The position numbers and the translations under genes were made by a program. This document shows positions 12,048 to 23,100 of a DNA stretch of 64,000 nt, one piece after another. Source of the DNA: Terfezia claveryi (taxonomy: Eukaryota > Ascomycota > Pezizomycetes > Pezizales > Pezizaceae); NCBI GenBank assembly GCA_015179025.1, contig WHUX01000124.1, positions 95,685 through 159,684 of the forward strand, read 5' to 3'. Positions within the stretch are counted from its first letter, which is position 1; the number at the start of each line of letters is the position of its first letter. The notes under the pieces were generated by a model. The model was not told the origin of the DNA, searched no databases, and saw only the letters and a list, made by a program, of their open reading frames with translations.

Positions 12048-13679
12048 CTAATCTGCTCTTCTTTTCCCCTTTCCAGTTGACTCGTGCTTGAGATCCTCCA
12101 AGCTCATTGCCATAGCCCTGTCAATTTGCTCCTGTTCCTCTTCGGCTCCTTCTTCTCCCCCACCTCCTTCTATTTCTTCAGCTTTTTCTTCCTCCTCTTC
12201 ATCTTTGATATCCTCCTCATCTTCCAGCCTTTCTTCAGACTTCATAACTACAGAAGCCACCCCTACATTTGATACTTTTGCCCTCCGAATTCCCACTCCA
12301 CTGCCTGAGGCAACGGCACTTGCTGCCGCTCTTGATTGCATACGGTCAAATACAAAGAGATGCCCACCATCCTCAGAATCCGATCCTTCCTCCGGGCTAC
12401 TTCCGCTCAAAACTTCCGGGCCGAGGCCTTGTTCGTATGCCTCAAGTAAGGCCTCCTGCTGCTCTACTTCCGTCGAGGATACAAACCGACCAAGTCCAGC
12501 CCTCTTGAATTCCCATAGTGGCAACCCACCAACCATATCAGGGTCTAGATCAGAGTCTACTGTGTCGATAGCCGACTTGCTAGGGATGACTAGATCGTCA
12601 GGAGCAAGAGAGAGTCTCCTCAATTCCTTTGCAAGCCCCATGGCAGCCTTTCGAGTGGAAGAAGCGCCTACTTCATGCAGGGAAGAGGAGCTGTTGAGGT
12701 CATATGCATGCACACTAGGCCACCAGTCGGCGAAAGCCGATCTTGACCCTTGCGGATATGCCATTTCATCATCCGGTTGCAAACCTGCTTCTTCGTTTTC
12801 AGTCTCCTCAGAGATTTTGTCTCCATAGCAAGTCTCATTCCCATCCCCTGAAAGATCCTTTCTAAAACAGTAAATACCCCCTTCTAGTTCAATGCTTTTA
12901 TCGTCATCTTCAACATTGCCATCCTCCCTTTCATCAGCACCGTGAAAGAGACTCCTTATTTCCAGCTTATCATCAAATTTGGCCCCTTGGCGAATTCTGC
13001 TGCTTGAATCCTGTGTTATAATAGAACTGCCATCATGCCGCTCCTTGCCCCCGCCATTTTCTTCATAAACCGCATTCAGCATGTTGATATCAGCAATACT
13101 GAGTCCACGCGGGCGGAATGTTTCAGGAGCTTTATCTCTCGCACTCTCTGTACTGTGACTCAAATCAACATTTAGGTCTTCATCATTGATTTTCAAGCTT
13201 GTAGACCACAGGGCACTTTTCTCCTTCGTATCCCCGCGTCCCTGGAGCGGGTCAATAGATGACTCTAGGGTCCGATCTACATTGGCAAGAAAATCTGGGA
13301 TACTGGTGAGGTTTGAGAATGGGGTTGTAGTCATTGGCCTCGAAATCCCACCAGCAGCAGGGTTAAATTTCTGAATTTGCTGTACTATGTCCCTATCGTT
13401 CTTGGATAATTTTCTCGTAGAGTTGAGAGCAGTTTCGAGACCTTGGTATTGCGAACCTCTTGAATAGGGTCTAGAAGCGCTCACACCGATATATGCGTGC
13501 GCAATCGGAGTGGGTGGACTTTGAATGCATGACATTGGAGGGCGGTCTTGGGCTGCACTGCGGCTATCCCCCACAATTCTGAATGCATGTGGGAGGCCAA
13601 TTGGTTTGAGTGCCAGTGTTTGCAATTGGGAATCCTTAGGAGTAGCAGGCTTCGAAGAATGAGCACTCTTATAAGACAT
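12048..13679 (-). CDS. Acidic protein with C-terminal ubiquitin-interacting motif
   Basis: A single open frame of 543 codons, by far the longest uninterrupted one in the window. The N-terminal half is Ser/Pro-rich and looks disordered. A more ordered block around residues 310-420 includes AFADWWPSVHAYDLN, a helical AKELRRLSLAPDDLV segment and GGLPLWEFKRAGLGRFV. The end is very acidic (Glu-rich from about 480). Residues 513-531, EEEQEQIDRAMAMSLEDLK, fit the ubiquitin-interacting motif: an acidic patch, then hydrophobic-x-x-Ala and Ser-Leu. By family knowledge, UIMs are short helices that bind ubiquitin on receptors, deubiquitinases or DNA-repair factors. I do not recognise the rest and would not assign a pathway. 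No membrane segment or signal peptide is visible. The Ser-rich open frame on the opposite strand is its shadow. Confidence 0.8.
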   Translation of the reverse strand: MSYKSAHSSKPATPKDSQLQTLALKPIGLPHAFRIVGDSRSAAQDRPPMSCIQSPPTPIAHAYIGVSASRPYSRGSQYQGLETALNSTRKLSKNDRDIVQQIQKFNPAAGGISRPMTTTPFSNLTSIPDFLANVDRTLESSIDPLQGRGDTKEKSALWSTSLKINDEDLNVDLSHSTESARDKAPETFRPRGLSIADINMLNAVYEENGGGKERHDGSSIITQDSSSRIRQGAKFDDKLEIRSLFHGADEREDGNVEDDDKSIELEGGIYCFRKDLSGDGNETCYGDKISEETENEEAGLQPDDEMAYPQGSRSAFADWWPSVHAYDLNSSSSLHEVGASSTRKAAMGLAKELRRLSLAPDDLVIPSKSAIDTVDSDLDPDMVGGLPLWEFKRAGLGRFVSSTEVEQQEALLEAYEQGLGPEVLSGSSPEEGSDSEDGGHLFVFDRMQSRAAASAVASGSGVGIRRAKVSNVGVASVVMKSEERLEDEEDIKDEEEEEKAEEIEGGGGEEGAEEEQEQIDRAMAMSLEDLKHESTGKGKRRAD

Positions 13680-16401
13680 ATGTATGAAGAACCGGTAAAA
13701 GCTTCGATCAAGATGGGTAAATATTTGGGAGACCCTGAGATATGCTTTGATAGACTTTGAGCTCAGGCTACTGATATAGAATGGAACGGAAGTTCTTGGA
13801 ACAGAATTGGGGTTGTTAATATTCTCAGCCCTGATATATAAGTATTTATGCCCATCCGATGGCGAAACTGGGCATAAGAAGTCGCTCTAGAGCTCAAAGC
13901 ATGTGAGATCCTCGCCACAGGTAGACATGCAAATCTCGTATCAAATCTCGTATAATATATTTGGATGAACAACTCACCTTACATGCCAGTCGGAATTTAA
14001 AATGTACTGTGTCTCTAGTTAGTACAGATGTGACTGTTCAAAGCATCAGCTGCTCAAATTCTTACTCTCTCTGAAGTTTTTTTATTATGAGTAAAGCCCA
14101 TCAATGTGTATTTGCGTACGTACTAGTGTATTAATGAATTCCGCGCTATATGTACATGGCAGTGGTTGAATTGAGTAAGGGCAATCAAAATTTTCCGAAT
14201 ATTGCAATTCAAAGAAGGGGCTTATCGGCTTTTTTCTTCATTATATTATAAAAATGACCGTACGCGTTAGCGTGCAGCTTTTGTCGGCTCCGCGAAAAAA
14301 GTAAGTTCTGTAAGGGTTGAATATATTGGTGTAGTAGCCAGCCGATGAGCTGAGTTGGATTTGCATTCAGAAAGACATCTCAATAAATTGGTTGCGCGCG
14401 GAAACCTACAGTTATCTCTGTGACCCTAGGTGTTTTCTATATATATAACATCTGTGTGAAAAATTTTAGAAAGTATGGAAATGACTGAAAGTGGAACACC
14501 GCGCCTGAGCTTCCAGCGATCATCCTCCCCCAGCGGCTACGATATGGATGATTAAATAAAATCACCATCGGTCTCTTGCCATTTATTATCTGAAAGGCTA
14601 TATTTGATCTGATACAGCCTTTCTCAAGGCTACTCGTTTCTGATAATACAAGTCATCATGGGCCTGACACAGGGCTATGGTATTGAGTGGTATTTTCTTT
14701 TTTTACAAAAAAATATATTATTCAGCGTATTTCCCCTAATCTTTTTGAAAGAAAAACTCATTACTCGTGTCTGGCCTCAATAGCCCGGAAATTCTGGTTG
14801 GAGGCTAGGCCCGCTTGCGTGAAAATGTAGCCAAAGAAGGCTTCTACTCCATCCCAGTATTTGCCGGCATTATCCGTCTTCAAATCAGTTTGTCAGGGTT
14901 TTCCCAGGCTAAGTGGGCCATGGCGAGCCCAGAATTCTGGGTGTATTCAACTTTCAGGCAAGTTAATCTGCCAGCCCGGGCAGGCAATTATATACATTCA
15001 GGGAATAGAAAGACAGATTCATATCATTTCTGTCCTCGTCCGTCCGCTCTCCCTTTCTCACTGCTCCCTCCCCCCTCAGTCGTACTAAGCTCGATGCATC
15101 TCATCGTCTTCTTCCTTCCAAATCGGCTCTTCAAGGTTTTCCCAGATTGTTGCCCTTCCATGGATCTAGTGAGTTCCCTTCTCATGGTTTGGTAGTTGGG
15201 GCAGTCGAAGGTTGATTTGACAGTGCACTGAGGCATACTATGATTAGTTCCACGGAGCGAGTGGAATATGGCCAGGCACTGTATGAGATCGAACGATTAG
15301 TTCCATGGAACCGTTGGTTCATGGCTATGGCTATCAGGTGCCGCTAAGTTGTCACCGGAAGCCTCGGGAATTTTTCATCAAGTGCGATGCTGTATCAAGG
15401 GTAACGATCGAATTTTATGCAGGGTGCAGGTATATGTATAGTGCCAAGCATGTGGCCCGGATTCAGCTACCACTAAGACTGTTATACGTATACATGTGTG
15501 CTGTAAATACTCAGCTAGACGGTTGTAAAACTTGAATACAGTGCGGCTCTACGGCAATGTTCTTTTCTAGCTCGGTTCTCCTCCTGACCTCCACCAGGCC
15601 AGCAAAGACAGTCAAGTGGATAGGTATCAGATTACGTACAGCGTAATGGTGTTGGCCCTATAAATTCAAATATGGGTCATGCCAGAGTCTAGTTCTACTG
15701 GCAGTATACAAAAATATATATACGTATATATGATCTAGGGAATTAGGGAAGTCCCAAACCACCCTTGAGGCTTGAGGCTAAGCAAAGGCACCTTGTTGAG
15801 CGAAAATTTATATATACATGTGTCAATTGCTATAGCACGACGTTGCAATCCATCATATACAAGCAGCTGTAGACTAGCTTTTTCCATGCCTTGGCCACGA
15901 GAGCCTCATATTGTATTTCTTTTTTCCCTTTCTTTTCTTTTTCTAATGGCGTTCGATAATCATGCAAAAGATGTTAATATGGGCTGTACACAAATTATAC
16001 ATAACGAGGCTGGACTAGATAGAACACGTATCCTCCTTAAGCTTATTGCAATCGATGTTAAGGACGCCTACATGATGAATCCATAGCCGAACAAGGCTGC
16101 GCGGAATCCAATTCAATGCCCATCTACAGCACCCAATACAATATAAATGTCTTGAATTTAGAATCAATGAAATTCCCACTTGAATACCCAAATATCTGCC
16201 AATATGTACCTGCCAAATACCTTACTAGACAATGATGATTCACTCCACTACTTTGTACCCTGCTCAATCCTCCTCTCACAAAACCACATTCCACATCTAC
16301 TGTCAAGCGTCTGAATTCTATCCCACCAACATGGTAGGTCTATCCAGCTCTACCAATACTCCTCCTATCGACATAGATCTAAGTAGATCTAATCTAGAGA
16401 G
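13680..16401. other. Intergenic, nothing recognised
   Basis: About 2.7 kb of roughly balanced-composition sequence with only chance-length open frames. The frame at 14815-15195 (+) contains no recognisable motif. The region near 13700 is the promoter side of the UIM-motif gene. Confidence 0.45.
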
Positions 16402-17109
16402 TCATGTTGTATCCTTCCAACCCGTGTGTGCAACATATACAGGCTGGGTTGGAGACCATGGGGACGGCGTATAAGGATTGTAATTGCTGCCCGTTGGTGC
16501 CGTCTCATATCTACTGGGTGGTGGCAAGTAAACACCGCCGTCAATCTGCATAGATCTCTTTCTTCCATCGTTCGTAATGGTCTCCAAAGGCACCTCCACG
16601 TATTTTGGAGCATTTGGATTCGTGGTTGGACCATATACTGACTCATAAGGCACAGTTACCATTAACTTCATGCCAATCTTGTGAAGTGACTCTGGTGAAT
16701 ATGGATCACAATTGGGCGCCTGGTATGTGTTATTGAAGGGTAAATCTTTACCAGGAATTGCCCTCCGAGTAGGTGCCTTGAACTTAAAGCTGTCCTCAGT
16801 GACACTAGACGAGGGAAATCCATCAATGTCTAAGCTAATCGATTGTTCGAATTTGTCACAATAACCTGGTTGAGATTCTAGACTCAGTGAATCATGCCCT
16901 CTGTCTTCATTTGATTGGCTATTTGGATCTAACGAGAACCTTAGATGTTCTCGAGTTCTTAGCGGCAATGTGATTGTGGTTTCAAAGGTAGGTAAGGCCG
17001 TGTGTGTCGAGTTGTGCGCATGCACGTATTTATCAGCTTGGGGATAAAGCATTTCGTTTAGTTGATCCTTGGCAACTGCGCCGACGTTGGTTCTTGCCTG
17101 ATGTGTCAT
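16402..17109 (-). CDS. Hypothetical protein, proline-rich C terminus
   Basis: An uninterrupted frame of 235 residues from an ATG. I do not recognise it. The N-terminal half is polar. Residues from about 120 to 190 have a mixed composition that could fold (KIGMKLMVTVPYESVYGPT, then KYVEVPLETITNDGRKRSM). The last 40 residues are rich in Pro, Tyr, Thr and Asn (YNPYTPSPWSPTQPVY). There is no signal peptide, transmembrane segment or zinc-binding motif. The composition is protein-like rather than random and the nearest features on both sides are non-coding, so it is probably a lineage-restricted gene. An unannotated upstream exon cannot be excluded. Confidence 0.55.
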   Translation of the reverse strand: MTHQARTNVGAVAKDQLNEMLYPQADKYVHAHNSTHTALPTFETTITLPLRTREHLRFSLDPNSQSNEDRGHDSLSLESQPGYCDKFEQSISLDIDGFPSSSVTEDSFKFKAPTRRAIPGKDLPFNNTYQAPNCDPYSPESLHKIGMKLMVTVPYESVYGPTTNPNAPKYVEVPLETITNDGRKRSMQIDGGVYLPPPSRYETAPTGSNYNPYTPSPWSPTQPVYVAHTGWKDTT

Positions 17110-17872
17110 AGCTGAAATGCAACTTATTAAATAAAGAGGTACTCGTGCCTGAGTGGAATGTTCCTCGGTATTCTTCTCGATATGTGGACCTATGCGAGGT
17201 AATTGGGGTTCCAGGGCTTCTTAAATAATCCCAAGAAGGGATCCTCTAAAGGCCTCTTTATGCATGAGGCTATTGACCATGTTGTATGAAAGCTGGTACA
17301 ATCTTGGCATCAAATTCTTCCACTGATTGGCTGATCGAAAAACGGCCTTTGGTTGTTTGTGAGATAGTGTTGAATATCGCAGTACCACCTGGGAATGTGA
17401 TACTCAATTTAGAGTTTGAGGTAGGAGCTCCCCCTGATCTGAAAGGCCTGATATTTTCAAACAAGCGTAGTACTTGTGCAACTGTCTCACTAAGTGGGTT
17501 GATAAGGGTAGATGACCCGGTTATTGGCTTATTGATATATTATGTGAAACCAGAACGTCTTTGTTGTGAGATCACAACATAATCTATAGTTACCGTACTA
17601 TACAGCTAGTATGTAGTGAATATCGGGCTAGATTCGTGAATAGTCTAGTCGTGTGATATATACATGCTCTGGGCCATATATGCCACTATATCACACAAGT
17701 ACGGTAGATATAATTCTAGCACAACATAAGCTATGTAGAGTCCAGATGATCTATTGAAGGAGCATACCAAACATAGACCTATGGCAGTTGAGGCATCATC
17801 CAACCGTAAGCTGTGTAGTTGGATAGCCATTGAGATTATGTAATCACGCTAGATAAAAATTCACATGCACGG
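17110..17872. other. Intergenic, nothing recognised
   Basis: The promoter side of the minus-strand hypothetical gene, then AT-rich sequence running up to the MITE. The short open frame at 17286-17582 (+) has a protein-like look but no start context or domain, so it is not called. Confidence 0.4.
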
Positions 17873-18342
17873 TAGTCTGGTTGGCACAACACCCTCCAAC
17901 CAGACTCAGGCACAGTAACCAGGCACAGAGGCATCTGACTATTTTCATCGGGCATAGTGTGATTTATTTATGCAACGATTATTAAGCAAGGTAGGTCCTA
18001 ACCGCAGCTACATACAAGGTAGGAAAGGAGCGGAACTCGATCTCAAAGGGTTTTAGCACTCTAGGTACTGGCGGAAATTTTGGTTCCAGACCTACCCCGA
18101 GGCTCGTTTGCTTGATAATCTGAACTTTGTATAAAAAGCAGTGCTAAATGTGCAGTACTTAAGGCTCTTTTTATGTGGAAAAGGCTTGCATACGGCTGAG
18201 TCAGCAGCCAAGATATGTAGCGGAACACGCTCTTTCCTGATCCGGTAGTAACTATGTATGGTGCCTCGGCCAGAACCTATTGTGATTTGGCACTAGTTTG
18301 GTTGGCACAAGCTGCGTGGAGGGTGTTGTGCCAACCAGACTA
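17873..18342. mobile_element. 470-bp MITE with perfect 25-bp terminal inverted repeats
   Basis: The left end 17873-17897 begins TAGTCTGGTTGGCACAAC. The right end 18318-18342 is its exact reverse complement over 25 bases. TA stands at both tips, as expected of a Tc1/mariner-type insertion. No open frame encodes a transposase, so the element is non-autonomous. Each tip can also form its own hairpin: 17874-17906 pairs AGTCTGGTTGG with CCAACCAGACT, and 18294-18342 contains a second, slightly changed terminal copy (TAGTTTGGTTGGCACAA) facing the right end. Related ends occur elsewhere in the window. Confidence 0.85.
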
Positions 18343-19379
18343 CGGTTGACACGCCTCTACGATTGTCTGATCGAGACTAGTTGGCACGACCCGTTAGAGG
18401 CTCCGAAATGGGAATGTTCAACCAGACCATTGGAATGTACGAACGATGACTGCCGAAAGAAGTAGTCTGTAGTCTAGCAAAGGTATCTTCTTTTGCCCCT
18501 TTGTCATTCAACCTTTTTTTGCAAATTTGGTTCCCTAATCAGCCATGAGTGCCATGCAGGGGCTAACCCACGACGTGCCAGAAGATGATTGGATTTTCGT
18601 ACACCAGAATTCAAACCTGAATTCGTCCAGCCTTGCAAGACGCACGTGTCTTAGCTGCAATTTTATTTCTTTCACTGATTATTGAAGATTATGCTACGAG
18701 AGTATGACCAACAATACTTAGGTAGATATTTGCCAATCCCATTCCCGCCATGTATAGCTGTGGTCAGAACTATGTTGTACACGAATATAAGGTAAATTTC
18801 TAGCCCGGTAGATCGTCTAGTGACAAATATCTCATGCTGGAATCAGTACCTAGAAATCGACGGTGTCAGTCTACTGTGCTAGCAATCTCTTTCTCCTGTA
18901 CTATCGTAGCGTATCAGGGATAGACGGCGACGCTCTCGCTTTGGGGTACTGGCTAACGATCGCGCCAGAGCATGATGACTAGTGCTGTCTCGGAGTTTTA
19001 AACCCGACACTTCACGGATGTAATATACATAGAATGCTCCCGGGGCGTTATCAATTGACCGGATAGATGGGATTCATCTTTTGATTGGTCGATGCTCTAG
19101 TACCACGTATGCTCTAGATCCAAATATACAAGCATATAAGCGAGGCGATAAAAGCAACGAGGCCAACAGTAGCCAATAAATGCAGACTAATACGAAAAGA
19201 AAACAAAACTCGAATGTTCCTATAGCCTTGCCAAATGAAACGAACGCCCCACCTCCATATTTCCTACTCGCCCAAAAGAGATTTTCAGATAGGTGACGGG
19301 ATATCGAACCGAGCTTGTAAACTTAACTGAAATATATACAATCCTTTCACGATACCCGACCAGGAGTAAATCTTCTACA
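18343..19379. other. Intergenic with a degenerate MITE end
   Basis: Just outside the MITE, 18375-18390 (GACTAGTTGGCACGAC) and 18418-18430 (TTCAACCAGACCA) look like decayed copies of the same terminal repeat in opposite orientations. The rest shows nothing I can assign. Confidence 0.5.
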
Positions 19380-20129
19380 TTATACACTGTTCCTCTTATT
19401 CCTGAAGGGGTAAACTATGGGCTGATTCAGACTGAATCTTCGCCCCACACTGATTCTACTTGTAGAGGCATTCCGACTGGCAGAGGCAGGATCCGGTCGC
19501 CATAGAATGAGCTCTTGACAGCTTCGAGAGGTTGCCATTGATGGGCCGACCCTGCTACTTGCCGAACTAGCCAAATCGTCGCCGCATGCTTCCCTCGCAA
19601 CACTCTGCGCAAGCCTTAACCAGTCCTGGTAATCTTTCGTCAAGCTTTCCACATCATGTTGATACAGAGAACACGAAAACTCCTCAATATCCTCTCTAGT
19701 ATCAGTGCCCAAGGCAGATTCAGAGTTTTCCTGTTTGCCAGTATCACACACCCTTGAATTGGGTGGGTCAATCTCTTTATGTTCGTTGCTGATAGATCCT
19801 GAGTCGTTTCCGTCATACTTGGGGTTCTTGCATATTGTCTTATTGAGTGGCTCATGTTTGATGCTGTCTGGAGGGGTAATGAAGATTAAAGGGACTTTTG
19901 TGATTGGATGTGCGAGGTGCTGCTGCTCTGTAAGTTCCCACCCCTCATATATCCTCGACCGTGTTGGCAATTTGCCCTGCTCCTGGGCTTTAACTGTACT
20001 TTCGGATGCTTGGTCGAAGTTCATTGGCTGCTGGGAATTGCCATATCCGTAGGAGTATCCGATATTTTTATCATTATGCCCTCCCACTGCTATGAGATCT
20101 TGAAAAAGTGCCAGGTACATTTTTCTCAA
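19380..20129 (-). CDS. Hypothetical protein
   Basis: An uninterrupted frame of 249 residues. I do not recognise it. It starts with MRKMYLALFQDLIAVGG, then becomes polar and apparently disordered. It has a Ser/Glu-rich middle and a helical segment around residue 165 (DVESLTKDYQDWLRLAQSVA), followed by a basic, Ser/Arg-rich end (STSRISVGRRFSLNQP). There are no membrane spans. Composition and length favour a real, fast-evolving gene, but no homologue was recognised and the true start could be in an upstream exon. Confidence 0.5.
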   Translation of the reverse strand: MRKMYLALFQDLIAVGGHNDKNIGYSYGYGNSQQPMNFDQASESTVKAQEQGKLPTRSRIYEGWELTEQQHLAHPITKVPLIFITPPDSIKHEPLNKTICKNPKYDGNDSGSISNEHKEIDPPNSRVCDTGKQENSESALGTDTREDIEEFSCSLYQHDVESLTKDYQDWLRLAQSVAREACGDDLASSASSRVGPSMATSRSCQELILWRPDPASASRNASTSRISVGRRFSLNQPIVYPFRNKRNSV

Positions 20130-23100
20130 ATATTTCGATAGGCAGGCTTTGAATTCGGTGTGGAATCTAATAAGGAGGATAGAATTGTTTAGCTATACGT
20201 GTAGCACAATTTGAGAAACGAGCGAAATTCCCTGCTCCTTTTATATTTATTACTGCTCATCGTTATGGTCACCTCGTATAGTGTCATACGCATCCCGCAC
20301 ACTAAAACTCACCGGCCTACCGGTTGCAGTTTCTGTATCACGCTGCCGGTAGGAAACCACAGAGTGTGTGTAAAAAGTATTTGGTGCCAGACAGCTCTGG
20401 GATTGCTCAGATTTTATAGTTTGTTTACGTGTCATGCAAGACTTACAGCATGTAATAAAGTTAATTTATTTAACATATCTTGTGATAGATATATATGAGG
20501 AAAGGGGGGCATGGGTGCGGTCATTCACACTGTGAATCTTTATATATCGCACTTTCAGGGAATTGATTCATTCCACATACTGCATGATTTTTCCTCTTAG
20601 GCGAAATTTGAGTCTGGGAAAGTCAGCTGGTATCTTTGAAGATACATACTACAAACCATCATTATATTCAGTTTGGAATGCGAAGTATCTGTTATTAACT
20701 TGGTATCATATTCAATCATAGATAGATAAGCTTGTCTTCCACAAAAGCATACAGCACTCCCCGTATGGGAGTTCAAGTTGTAATTGTTGAATGGCCATAG
20801 GCGGTCTAGGCTTAACAGCCTTTTACGTTGTGAAACGAGAGAATTGCTGTCCTTTCTTCTCCTCGAAGTGCTCAGTCCGCAATTGTCAATCCCATATTTG
20901 CGCTGATGTGAGGGAGAATCGAACCCTGGGAATTACATTGCATGTCAGTCACCTATCAGAAGAGAATGCTCCCTTCACATGTTCTCCAAGATTGTTCACC
21001 TGGTGTAGGTGGTGTTCTTATTCTACAAGAGATAGCCCATCCTCTATGAATAATATATCTATATGTTGGCATGTAGCAGTGCCTAGAGTAGTGAAAGAGG
21101 AGATTGAATCAGACTCTTGTCTAGCTGTAGATGATCATGCATGTAAAACTAGCTTAAGGAGATATGATCTTGAATTCCAAGTCTTTGAAGCGGGACTACC
21201 TCTATTTCTCTGGAGAGGGAAAGGAATTGCTGGTTTGATTCGGTCTCTGTCTCTGCAGCTGAAGTGGCTGCTATTTCTTCAGGATGGCAAATTAGCTTAA
21301 GCCCTGCCCTAAAACAAACGGACCTTCGATGCTCACTGCTTCTAAACCGCCTATTTCCGTTTGGCATAGGATCTACTTATATATATGTGGTGAATCTGAG
21401 TATGCTTGGTGGCAAGTATACGTACTCGAATAGACTATCCCAAATTGCGCATTAGCAAAAGTAAGATATTTAATGCACACATGTCCATGAAAATCTCCTA
21501 GTAATCTTTGTGAAACTTATAAGTTGTGGGGTCCCGGTGCAGGTCATAGGTTAGGTCCTAAAATCTCAAGACTGACGTCATGGGTGGAGGTAGAATCCTA
21601 GGCGTTGTATAGACCAGGTGTTTGGCAACCTAGCCCAGTAAACACTCCCGGTATGCCTTTCACCAGACTCTTGGGATATAGGCCCAGAACAGCCATAGAA
21701 ACACAAGCACTCAGTCTAAAATTTAGGGCATGGATATTATGAAATCCCTGGATTTTAGATCTAAGATTTCCCTTGCTAGGGAAGTCTAGGAAAAGAGGCA
21801 ACAGTCCAGCAGCAGGCTACCTAGTCCGATCCAGAGGCAGAGATAGACTACATTTCGTCTTCTCACCTTCCACTTACGGTTAGTACTCTGTGGCTAGAAT
21901 AGCTTGGCAGTATGTAAGAATGAGCCGTACATAATCAGAAGAGCACTGCCCGCCGTTAAATATGTACACTTCGTTCTCCTAGATATGGATTGCCATGCCC
22001 CCAATTGACCATTAACCAATAGCTGTAATGTACAATAAATGAGAAATTCCTGAACTAAGGACAAGTTTTATATTATATAGTTTAAATTCAATTAATTACA
22101 TTCATTATCAGTTGTATATTCAACAATATCATACATTACTTCTTCCATTAATTCCAATGTCAGTTCCCAACGGAGATCTCTGTTTTCTTTTTGTTCTTTC
22201 AAAGTCTGTACTCACAAGCGACCTAAGGTCATGGCGGGGGGGGGGGGGGGTGCTCTGGTATATGGATATATAGGAAGTTTTTGCACTGGATATGTTGTCA
22301 AAGATTTTGTCATAAGGAGTATATAAACTGCTCGATGTGAATCTTGCAACCGATAAAGCCATTGCTCTGTAGCAAGTTATTACAAACCAGGAGTTAAATA
22401 TGCATTCTGGCCTAACTGATGGTCGGTCTTACCTCCTAATCCATCTTCAACCCTCTAGTCCGATCGTAAGGTGGAAAAGGGCAAACACCTGTCCAAAGGC
22501 CGTGGCGTGGTCCATAGCTATCATGTCATCAGAGGATTTTTTGTGAGGAATATTCCCACGAGCCATTAGTTCTCATGTTCCATCATATATCCCTAGTATA
22601 GTCCTATGAAGAAGGATCACTTTTGGGCCTATTTGTGCAAAATTGACATGCAGAATACATCAGCGAAGTGGGTAAATGCACTGAAGAGTCACTGTTCGAC
22701 TGGCAGGCACAGAAAAGCCGCTCGCCAACTCCAAGTTCTCACAAGGCTCTTGTTTGATGTTTATATAGCGTACATAACTGTCATTTGCTGCTGTATTATG
22801 TATATGTAGTACTGTACGTATTAGTAGATACCCCTTGAGGGTCTGGCGTCAATGTCACCAAGACTTTTTGCATGGGGCTGTACTTATAAGTACATTACCT
22901 ACATACCGGCTCACCGTAGTGCATGAGGTTTCAATCAGGTCCCTACTTCATGACGCTAAGGACTAGCAAATGTGATTGAATATGAGTCTGATGGGCTCAA
23001 ATTTACTGTACCAAAACCACAAGTTTCATGTTCCATCACAACCCCACACGTCCACACTTTCCTAGTACTCTGGTTATAGGTTTGCATTGATGTATTTCGA

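Noticed and set aside
12088..12828. 246-codon Ser-rich frame on the plus strand
   Set aside because: It is the complement of the Glu/Ser-rich coding sequence of the UIM-motif protein; poly-Ser here is poly-Glu/Asp codons read backwards.
20900..21000. tRNA- or SINE-like B box GGTTCGATTC on the minus strand
   Set aside because: The T-stem does not pair and no A box or cloverleaf can be built.
20791..21300. 169-codon Cys-rich frame, possible secreted protein
   Set aside because: No signal peptide, no regular Cys spacing and no family resemblance; probably chance.
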